Below are positions 24,233-32,600 of a stretch of DNA of 64,000 nucleotides, one piece after another. A model generated the notes under the pieces. The model was not told the DNA's origin and searched no databases. It saw nothing but the letters and a program-made list of their open reading frames with translations. Every line of letters begins with the position of its first letter. Position 1 is the stretch's first letter. Position numbers and translations under genes: made by a program. The stretch lies in assembly GCA_041389525.1 (NCBI GenBank), contig JAWKRR010000006.1, positions 1-64,000 of the forward strand, given 5' to 3'. The DNA is from JACKFB01 sp041389525. Its GTDB lineage: Bacteria > Myxococcota_A > UBA9042 > PHBI01 > JACKFB01.

Positions 24233-26176
24233 CTAGTTTCGCGCGCCCCACCACGTCGCGGCCGGCGAGAACGGCGTGCCGCCCAGGTCGAAGGTGGCGT
24301 CCCACTCGCACTGCGCCTCTTTGGTGCCCAGGGCGTCCGTGTTGCGCTTGCCCAGCAGCGTCGTGCCAGCGCAGCGCTTGCCTTCGGGCGAGCCGATCTC
24401 GAGCGAGCCGCTCAAGGTCGCCACCTGGTCGCGGATCCAGTCCGCGCCTGCCGGAATCAGCAGCTCGCACGCCTGGATGACCGTCGCCTCATCAAGCGGG
24501 ACGTTGTTCTTCACGCCCTCTTTGTTCGCGAACCACTCGCAGCAGTCGTCGTAATAGAGGCAGAGCTCGTCGCCGAAGATGCTGGCGATGACCTTCTCGT
24601 AGCTGTCCACGGCCGGCAGCAGCTCACCCGGCTCGTCGGGGTGCGCGACGGTGCCGTCGCCGAAGAGCAGCGTCAGCACCTTGCGCTCGATGATGTAGTT
24701 CAGCAGCGTGCCGTAGTCGAAGCCGGGCACCGTGTGGGGCTCGATCCACACCGCGCCGGCGGCGTCGACCGAGGCGCCGAACTTGGCGGTCAGCAGCTTC
24801 TTGTAGATGTCGACCAGCTTCACGGTGGTCAGGCCGCAGTTCAGGTCGCTGGGCGCGCAGTCCAGGCCGAACTTCCAGGAGAACGACGCGGTCTCCCAGA
24901 CCTCGCCGACCGTGTCTTTGGGAAACCACAGGCTGCCGTCGCTCTCGTCGGCGATGGACGGCTCGCCGGCGATGGTCAGCCGCGAGCCCAGGCGCAGGTC
25001 GGAGAGCAGGCTGGCGATGGACTGGCCGGTCAGGATCGCGTCGTCGCCGATGACCTTGGCCGCCAGCTCGAAGAACGCGACGTTGGCCGCGTCCGCCGCG
25101 ATGAGGCCGGTGGAGCTGAGCTGCTCACCGGACTTCAGGAAGTCGCAGATGGTGTCGAGCAGCCCGGTCGGGCTCTTGCACGCCGCGAGCAGGGCCACCT
25201 CGCCGGGCTTGGTGAAGAGCCCGATGAGGAAGGACACGATGTCGCCGGCGGTCCCCGACAGCCCCGTGTGCATGTCGGCGGTGGTGGTCAGCAGGTACAC
25301 GCCCTCCCAACGCAGCGGGAGGTCGGTCAGCGCGATGCTGATGGCCTTCGTCTCGCCGTGCTTCACCTCGATCCCCTGGGTGCAGCCGCTGACCAGCGTG
25401 GTGCCGGTCGGCGGCCCGATGACGCGGATGGCCCAGGTCTGGGTGCCCTCGGTCTCGAGGTCGGGGAGCGCGCCGACGACGGCCTTCTCGATGAGCGAGT
25501 AGGGGCCCAGCGCCAGCGTCGCCGTCGGCAGGCCGCCCGCTTGGTCGGGGTCCAGCTCGGCGCAGGTCGGCTTGCCGGCGGTCTGCTTGAAGAGGCGCAG
25601 CCCGTAGGACGCGGCCGCCGAGGCGCCGGCGTAGGTCAGGCTGACCTCGAGCGGCGGGATCGCGACCGGCTCGATGGTGACGGTGTGGCTGATGGTCCCG
25701 GCGGCCGCGTCGCTGTCGACCGAGACGTCGACCTTCACGCTGACCGCGGTGTTCGCCAGCAGGCTCAAGCTGACCGTGGCCTGGCCGTTGGCGCCGGTGG
25801 TCGCGCCGAAGCTCGACAGGCGCGCGACGTCGGCGGTGGTCGCGGTGGCGAAGCGCACGGCCGCGTTGGGGATCGGCTCGCCGGTGGGCTTGCGGTACAT
25901 CACCGTGATGTCGACCGCGGTGCCGGAGGGGGCGGTGCTGGCGCAGGTCGCCGAGCAGCCCGCCGCGGTGAAGACCAGCTGGTTGGGCGCCACGACGACG
26001 TCCGGCACCGCGTCGGGCGTCGCGTCGGGCGTCGCGTCAGGCGTCGCGTCGGCGGTGCTGTCGGTGGCCGTGTCGGAGACGACGTCGGCGTCGGATTGAA
26101 CGCTGGTCGGATCATCGCCACAGGCGGCGAACACGAGGCAAAGCGCCGCACCGGCGGCGAGGGAACGTAGGCTCAT
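24233..26176 (-). CDS. Lipoprotein with bacterial Ig-like (Big-1 type) domain
   Basis: A 647-aa lipoprotein with lipobox FAAC (~20), CGDD immediately after, and a tether of Thr-Pro-Asp-Ala repeats (TPDATPDATPDAVPD) encoded by short GC-rich DNA repeats near 25995-26060. PNQLVFTAAGCSATCASTAPSGTAVDITV to about residue 155 resembles a group-1 bacterial Ig-like/invasin domain (GANGQATVSLSLLANT). The remaining ~450 residues are unrecognised, with scattered Cys and beta-rich segments. ATG 26176 precedes the signal peptide, with GGAG nearby. It is convergent with the SDR gene (13 bp between stops). The tether ending PDVVVAP is shared with the paralogous lipoprotein at 50295. A surface location is inferred. 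Confidence 0.78.
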   Translation of the reverse strand: MSLRSLAAGAALCLVFAACGDDPTSVQSDADVVSDTATDSTADATPDATPDATPDAVPDVVVAPNQLVFTAAGCSATCASTAPSGTAVDITVMYRKPTGEPIPNAAVRFATATTADVARLSSFGATTGANGQATVSLSLLANTAVSVKVDVSVDSDAAAGTISHTVTIEPVAIPPLEVSLTYAGASAAASYGLRLFKQTAGKPTCAELDPDQAGGLPTATLALGPYSLIEKAVVGALPDLETEGTQTWAIRVIGPPTGTTLVSGCTQGIEVKHGETKAISIALTDLPLRWEGVYLLTTTADMHTGLSGTAGDIVSFLIGLFTKPGEVALLAACKSPTGLLDTICDFLKSGEQLSSTGLIAADAANVAFFELAAKVIGDDAILTGQSIASLLSDLRLGSRLTIAGEPSIADESDGSLWFPKDTVGEVWETASFSWKFGLDCAPSDLNCGLTTVKLVDIYKKLLTAKFGASVDAAGAVWIEPHTVPGFDYGTLLNYIIERKVLTLLFGDGTVAHPDEPGELLPAVDSYEKVIASIFGDELCLYYDDCCEWFANKEGVKNNVPLDEATVIQACELLIPAGADWIRDQVATLSGSLEIGSPEGKRCAGTTLLGKRNTDALGTKEAQCEWDATFDLGGTPFSPAATWWGARN

Positions 26177-26334
26177 GGAGGTCTCCGAGTGGCTTGCGGT
26201 CCGCGGAGTGTACTCAGTTCCCCGCCCGGCCGCCCGCGCATTTGCGCGCACCCTGATCGTCTACTGCCCGGCGACTGCCACCGTCCAGCCCTGCTCGCGG
26301 CCCGTAGAAACCGAAAACAGCCAGTCGCCGCCTG

Positions 26335-27519
26335 CTAAATCGCGTCCACGCCGGCCGTGAGCTGCTTCTTGAGTGGCACCGACGCCATGGCATATCCGCC
26401 GTCCGCCCCGTCGACGAGGTGGACGTGCTCGCGCTCGTGGTTCTGGATCAAGCAGGTCATGATCGCCGAGGTGGACGTGTGCAGGCCGTAGGCGATGTGC
26501 CCCGCGGTGTGGTGCTCCGCGAGCACCTGCTCGAGGGTCGCGAGCTGCGCGGGCGTGACGTCGATGACCATGCGCAGCATCTCGTCGAACTTGCGGAAAT
26601 CCGTGTGCGCGATGACCTCGTCGCGGTACTTCGAGCCGTCAAAGCCCGGAATTCGCCAGCCTGTCCAGAGCAGGAAGCGCCCGACGCCGCCGATCCCCCA
26701 GGCCGTGAGCGCGTAGATGAAGCGCGCGAGGCCTCCGGCGCCGCCGCGCAGCCGGGACTCCTGCTGGTAGTGGTGCAGACCGGAGGCGATGTTGATCGAC
26801 TCGTGGCGCGCGGGGTTCGCCTGGGACACGTCGTCGAGAGCGCCGTTGATGGCGTCGAGGACCTGGTGGTAGACGGCGGCGCGCTCCTCCGAGCTGGTGC
26901 CCTTGGCCACGACCAGCAGGCTCACGATGTGTCCGTGGCGCGACCTCATCGGCTCGAAGCGGCACTCGAAGCCGTCCAGATCCGCGTGCGCCACCGCGCT
27001 GGAATCGGCCACCGAGTAGCGCTCGCCGAGCTCGGGCGACTTGATGCGCCGCTCCGCCTCGGCGATCCCGCTGCCCGCCAGCATCGCCAGCGACACCCAG
27101 GGCGACAGCCGAAATCGCGCGACCTGCACCTCGAACCCATCGCGGCGAAGCGCGTCGACCGGCACGACCCCGATCCGCAGCCCGAGATCGAAGCGCTCCC
27201 GCGCCAAGCGCCGCACGCCCCGCAGCGCCACCTCGATGGCCGCGCGCCGCGACGCCGGGAAGAGCAGCGTGGTCCCGTCACCCCCAAAAACGTAAGGCAG
27301 CAGCAGGTCTTTTGCGGCGTTGTTCACCGACACGATGCTGGCGGCGCCGACCACGTTGACGTCCTTGTAGCGCCCCGCCGCGATCGCCGCGGTCGAGCCC
27401 TCCACGTCGGTGATCGCGACGCACCAGTCGTCGGGGACGTCGTGGTAGCTGCGCGGCTCGACGGCGCCGACGAAGCCGTCAAAGGGGGGGAGGTCGGCGA
27501 AGAAGCGTTCGGAGGTCAT
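26335..27519 (-). CDS. DUF3095 family, nucleotide-cyclase-like protein
   Basis: A 394-aa protein. ITDVEGSTAAIAAGRYKDVNVVGAASI (~35-60) and LPYVFGGDGTTLLFPA (~75-90) are the family landmarks and resemble the metal- and nucleotide-binding strands of class III cyclases (D...GST, GGDG). The family is often labelled adenylate-cyclase-like, but activity is unproven. The C-terminal third has amphipathic helices and DFRKFDEMLRMVIDVTPAQL. There is no signal peptide, so it is cytosolic or peripheral. Start chosen at ATG 27519. It follows the Cys-rich lipoprotein operon on the same strand, 48 bp after its stop, so read-through is possible. Confidence 0.8.
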   Translation of the reverse strand: MTSERFFADLPPFDGFVGAVEPRSYHDVPDDWCVAITDVEGSTAAIAAGRYKDVNVVGAASIVSVNNAAKDLLLPYVFGGDGTTLLFPASRRAAIEVALRGVRRLARERFDLGLRIGVVPVDALRRDGFEVQVARFRLSPWVSLAMLAGSGIAEAERRIKSPELGERYSVADSSAVAHADLDGFECRFEPMRSRHGHIVSLLVVAKGTSSEERAAVYHQVLDAINGALDDVSQANPARHESINIASGLHHYQQESRLRGGAGGLARFIYALTAWGIGGVGRFLLWTGWRIPGFDGSKYRDEVIAHTDFRKFDEMLRMVIDVTPAQLATLEQVLAEHHTAGHIAYGLHTSTSAIMTCLIQNHEREHVHLVDGADGGYAMASVPLKKQLTAGVDAI

Positions 27520-27567
27520 GGGCGGATGTGTACCAGCGCCGTGGGCCGGGCGCACGCGGCGGGCCAA

Positions 27568-29625
27568 TCAGGGCGCGACCAGCACGACGGGGACCGCCGA
27601 GAACGGCATCCCGATGGAGCTGGACTCGTAGACGCCGTCGCCGTCGCCGTCGATGTCGCTGGGAACCAAGGCGGAGATGACGCCCTTGATCTGGGCCTTG
27701 GAGAAGGGCAGCGCGCCGTCGGGGGCGGCGTCGATGGCGTCGAGGAGGTCGCCCTTGGCGACGGCGCCGGCCAGCACGCCGGTCAGGCCGGTCAGGGTGG
27801 CGCCGTCGACGGTGGCGGTGGCGGCGATGCGGACGTTGCGCAGCGTGAGCGCCAGGGAGGCGTTGGGGCCGAGTGGCAGCGAGAAGGGGATGGTGGCCGC
27901 GGGGCCGCCGGCGCTGAACGTGGGGAGCGTCCAGGTGCCTGAGACCGTGTAGACCGGGTCGCAGGTCAGGGGGTCCAGGCCCGCGGCGTCGGGGACGAAG
28001 GGGCAGGCCGCGGCGGCGCCCGTGCAGCCGGGCTGGGGCGTGGCGGTGTGGACGGCGGCGAGGACGGGCCCGTTGGCGAGCGCGCCCAGCTCGAAGACGA
28101 AGGTGAAGCTGCCGCCGGCCACCGCGCCGCTGAGGGCGTCGTTGACCAGGGGCGCGAGGATGCCGAAGGCGTTGTCGATGCCGGCCTCGCAGTCGCCGTC
28201 GGGCTGGCAGGTGGCGCTGTCGCCGTCGACGTTGAGGCCGTCGCCGAGGCCACCGGTGGGGCCGATGGTCAGGGAGGTGACGCGGACGGCCAGGGGCGCG
28301 AACACCGGGGCGCAGACGCACGCGGACTCGTCGCCGACGCAGCTCCCCTGCACGCAGGTGTCGCCGGTCGAGCAGGCGAGCCCGTCATCGCAGGGCTTGC
28401 CGGTGTCGGCGACGTGCTGGCAGCCGGCGGTGGCGTCGCAGAAGTCGGCGGTGCATGGGTCGCCGTCGTCGCAGCTCAAGGGCGCGCCCGCGCACAGGCC
28501 GGCCGTACACACGTCGCCGGTGGTGCAGGCGTTGCCGTCGTCGCAGGAGAGCGTGGACGGCGCGTAGGAGCAGCCGAGGGTGACGGGGTCGCAGGTGTCC
28601 AGGGTGCAGGGGTCGCCGTCGTCGCAGACCGAGGTGGCGCCGAGGCAGCAGGGGTTCTCGGTGGGCAGGTGGTAGCAGCCGAGCTCGGGCTGGCAGACGT
28701 CGATGGTGCAGGCGTCACCGTCGTCGCAGTCGACGGGGCCGCCGTTTAGGCAGACGCCGTCTTGGCAGACGCCCTCGACGGTGCAGAGGTCGGCGTCGGC
28801 GTCGGCGCAAGGCGCGGTGTTGAAGACGTGGGCGCAGGCGCCCTGCGACCGCCCGGCGGCGACCTCGCAGACGTCGTCGGTGCAGGGGTCGGCGTCGTCA
28901 CACGCGAGGGGGGTGCCGCCGCAGGTGCCGTCGGCGCGGCAGGTGTCGCCGGTGGTGCAGGGGTCGGCGTCGTCGCAGGCCGCCCCCGTGACCGCGGGGC
29001 CATGGCGGCAGCCGCTCTGGGGGTCGCAGGTGTCCAGGGTGCAGGCGACGCCGTCGTCGCAGTCCACGGGGACGGTGGCGCAGGCGCCGGCCGCGCAGGT
29101 GCCGGGCGCCGTGCAGGCGTCGTCGTCGTCGCAGAGCGTGCCGTCGCCTCGGACGGACCACCCGAAGCGGTCGGCGGACGGGTCGCAGAACAGGCAGCCG
29201 TCCTGCGGCGCGGAGGTCTGGGCCTCGCGGCACCGGGCGTTGACGAGGCAGAAGCCCTCGGCCACCTCCCAGGCACAGTGGCCGGCGACGCAGCGGTCGG
29301 TCGTGCAGTCGAGCCCGTCGGCGCAGGCGGCGTCGGTGTCGCAGGTGGGCGGCCAGGCGGCGTCGGGCGCGGCGTCGGGGCGCGGCGCGTCGGCGTCGGG
29401 CACGTCAAACACCTCGACGGCGTCTGGATCTTCGACGGTCTCGGCGCCCTCGGCGTCCGCCGCGCCGTCGGCGAGCGAGGTCTCCCCCGCCGCGTCGGTC
29501 AGCGCGTCGATTCCCGCGTCGATTCCCAGGTCGGCGCCCACGCCCGACCCGTCGCCCGCGCACGCGGCCAACGCCAGCATCCACAGGGCCAGCCCCGGCC
29601 TCACCGCGCGAATCCGCTCGCTCAT
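27568..29625 (-). CDS. Cys-rich repeat lipoprotein, third gene of a surface-lipoprotein operon
   Basis: A 685-aa lipoprotein with lipobox LAAC (~22), an Asp/Ala/Glu tether to ~90, then about nine Cys-rich repeats of the type CDDGDPCTxDxCDxxxGC...CDDGxACTxGDxC (~95-450). These repeats are widespread in myxobacterial surface proteins. The C-terminal ~230 residues are Cys-poor and beta-rich (VRVTSLTIGPTGGL, SFTFVFELGALANGP) and contain DIDGDGDGVYES, a likely calcium-binding loop. ATG 29625 overlaps the stop of the 1687-aa gene by 4 bp (ATGA), indicating translational coupling. The function is unknown; an envelope-exposed structural or adhesive role is inferred from lipidation and disulfide density. 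Confidence 0.82.
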   Translation of the reverse strand: MSERIRAVRPGLALWMLALAACAGDGSGVGADLGIDAGIDALTDAAGETSLADGAADAEGAETVEDPDAVEVFDVPDADAPRPDAAPDAAWPPTCDTDAACADGLDCTTDRCVAGHCAWEVAEGFCLVNARCREAQTSAPQDGCLFCDPSADRFGWSVRGDGTLCDDDDACTAPGTCAAGACATVPVDCDDGVACTLDTCDPQSGCRHGPAVTGAACDDADPCTTGDTCRADGTCGGTPLACDDADPCTDDVCEVAAGRSQGACAHVFNTAPCADADADLCTVEGVCQDGVCLNGGPVDCDDGDACTIDVCQPELGCYHLPTENPCCLGATSVCDDGDPCTLDTCDPVTLGCSYAPSTLSCDDGNACTTGDVCTAGLCAGAPLSCDDGDPCTADFCDATAGCQHVADTGKPCDDGLACSTGDTCVQGSCVGDESACVCAPVFAPLAVRVTSLTIGPTGGLGDGLNVDGDSATCQPDGDCEAGIDNAFGILAPLVNDALSGAVAGGSFTFVFELGALANGPVLAAVHTATPQPGCTGAAAACPFVPDAAGLDPLTCDPVYTVSGTWTLPTFSAGGPAATIPFSLPLGPNASLALTLRNVRIAATATVDGATLTGLTGVLAGAVAKGDLLDAIDAAPDGALPFSKAQIKGVISALVPSDIDGDGDGVYESSSIGMPFSAVPVVLVAP

Positions 29626-32600
29626 TTCCCGCACACCCACCCCGCCACGCACACCGACACGCAGCAGTCGCTGCTGCACACGCGCGCCTCGACGCATGGC
29701 CAGCCGTTGCCGTGCTTGGCCTCGCAGTTGCCGGCGCCGTTGCAGAACTGACTGGAGCTGCAGTGCGCGTCGGTCGCGCAGTTCTGGCAGAACCCCGCCT
29801 TGCAGTAGTTCTCGCACTGATAGTGCTGCGTGCACACCCCGCCGTTGGGCCGGGGGGCCTGACACGACCCCAGCGCGTCGCACCAGTCGGAGCCGGCGCA
29901 GTTGCCGTTGCTGCCATTGCAGCCGCACGTGCCTCCGATGAGGCATTGCCCGCTCTTGCACTCGTCGCCCTTCACGCAGGGCTGCCCGTAGGTCTTGGAG
30001 TTGGGGGTGTAGCACTTGCCGCTCTCGGCACACAGCTTGCCGGCCCCGCAGTGCGCCTGGGTCTTGCAGTCCACACAGGTCACGGCGCAGTAGGTCGACG
30101 CGCACTCGAACCCGTTCAGGCACGGCGTCCCGAAGGCGGCGGCCGGCTGGCAGGAGCCGAGCGTGTCACACCAGCTCGACCCCGCGCAGTTCGCGTGGCT
30201 GCCCGCGCAGCCGCAGGTCCCGCCGACCAGGCACTGGCCGCTCTTGCACTCGGCGCCGACCTTGCAGCCCTGGTCGTAGTCCTTCGACGCCGGGGTGTAG
30301 CAGAAGGCTTGGCCGAAGGGCCCGCAGGCGCCGCTCTGGCACTCGGTGGGGCCGGCGCAGGCGCCGCCGTCAGGCGACTTCGGGTGACAGGACCCCACGA
30401 TGTCGCACCACTTGCCGCTGCCGCAGTTCGCGTCGCTGCCCTTGCAGCCGCAGGTCCCTCCGACCAGGCACTGGCCGCTCTGGCACTCCGCCTGGACCTT
30501 GCAGCCCTGGCCGTAGCTCTTGGAGGCGGGCGTGTAGCAGAAGCTCTCGCCGAAGGGGCCGCACTTTCCGCTCTGGCACTCGGTGTTTCCGGCGCACAAA
30601 GTGCCGTCGCTCGCCTTGGGATGGCAGTAGCCCAGAGCGTCGCACCACTGGCCCCCGCCGCAGTTCGCCGCGTTGCCCTTGCACCCGCACGTGTTGTCCG
30701 CCAAACACTGCCCGGACTTGCACTGCGCCATCACGCGGCACTCGCCGCCGTAGCTCACCGAGCTCGGCGTGTAGCAGTACAGGTTGCAGTATCCGCTCTG
30801 GCAGTGCGCCGCGCTCGTGCAGGCGGTGTTGTCCGGCAGCACGCCCTTGCACGCGCCGAGCTCGCAGAACTGGTTCTCGCCGCAGTCCGCCGCGTCCACG
30901 CAGTCCAGGCACACGCCCGCGCAGGTGTTGGACAGGCACTCCACGTCGCCCAGGCACGGGACGCCGTTGGGCTGCTTGGCCCCGCACGCCCCCGTCACGC
31001 CGCAGTACTGCGTGGGCCCGCACTCGTTGTGATCTCCGCCGCAGCCACAGGTGCCGCCGACCAGGCATTGTCCGCTCGTGCACTGCGCCTGCACCTTGCA
31101 GTCGACCCCGTAGCCCTTGGAGTCCGGCGTGTAGCAGAACTCCTCGGGGAAACTACCGCACTGGCCACTCTGGCACTCATATCCCGCCTTGCACGGCAGC
31201 CCCTCGAAGATCTGGGCCACGCACATATGCTCCAGGCAATAGGTCAGCCCCTGGCAGTCCGCGTGGCTCAGGCAGTCGCGGCAGAAGCCGTCGATGCAAT
31301 AGTCCCGGACGCACTCGACGGCGTCCTCGCAGCGGCTGGAGTCGCCCGACGGCTGCTTGTCGACGCAGCGGCTCAGCCCCCAGAAGCTGGTGTCCTGGGT
31401 GCAGTACTGGTCCGTCTCGCCAGTGGGGTCCTGGCAGTGGGCGTGCTCGGTGCACGACACGCAGGCGCCCTCGAGGCAATACCGGCCCTCGGGGCACGGC
31501 ACCTCGACGCCGTCGCAGGCGAGGTCGGGCGCCATCAGGGCCTTCACGTAGGTCCCGCCGTTGCGGATCGCCTCCGTGCCGGTCACCGTCAGCTTGGAGT
31601 TCGAGGGCACGCCGTCGCCCAGGTTGAAGTTCAGCGCCGGCAGCGGGAACTCCGCGAGCGGCTCGCCGGCCAGGAACACGATGAGGCTCGGGATCAGCGT
31701 GTCGGAGACCAGCGCGTCGATGGTGTCCGTGAGGCCCAAGAGCGCTTCGTCGACCACCTCGACCTCCGCGTCGACCTTGGTCACGGCGCTCAGGCCGATC
31801 TGGATGAGGCCGTCGTCGGTGATGACGGCGTCGAGGTCAGCCTCGAGCGACACGTACACGACCAAGGTCGCCGGCTGGCCGAGCAGGCTCATCGAGATGG
31901 TGAAGCGCAGGTCGCCGATGGCCAGGCGCACGCCGTCGCAGTCGTCCAGAGTCGGCGCGCTCATCCCGCTGACGCGGATGACGAGATCCGTCACGCCCTG
32001 GTTGGCCATGTCCACGCCGGCGTAGAGCGCGTCCGGCAACTCGAACTCCAAGAGCCCGCCCATCCAAAGCGAGTAAAACACCGCGTTGAGCACGTCGTCT
32101 TTGAGGCCGAACTCGATGGGCGCGCTCTCGAGCAGCGTCATGCCGGCGTCCGACAGCGCGCTGGTGTCGCAGTCCACGCGCCGCGGCACGCCGAGGTTGT
32201 CGTAGTCGATGACCTTGGACTTGGGCGCCACGCCCGTGTCGAAGTGGAAGTCGATCCCGTCGCTGGCGTGCGTCAGCTCCGTCGGGCGCGTGCGCACCAT
32301 CGCGCGCATGGGCGGGCCGCCAGCGAGGCTCGGGACGTTGAAGTCGAAGTTCAGCCGAAACGCCCTCAGCGCGCTGCTGAGCAGGGTGACCAGGGTGGGG
32401 GTGAAGCTGCCGGCGAGGCCGCCCTCGATGGACCCGCGGAACGCGTTGGCCAAGAGCGTGAGGAGGTCGCCCAGCAGGAAGTCGAGCACGTCGCCGTCGA
32501 GCTGGATCTTGGCCTCCGACAAGGTCACGGTGGTGCCGGACAGCGAGGCGCGGATGACCTTGTCGGCCGAGGTGTCGGGCCCCGAGCCATCGGGCAGGTC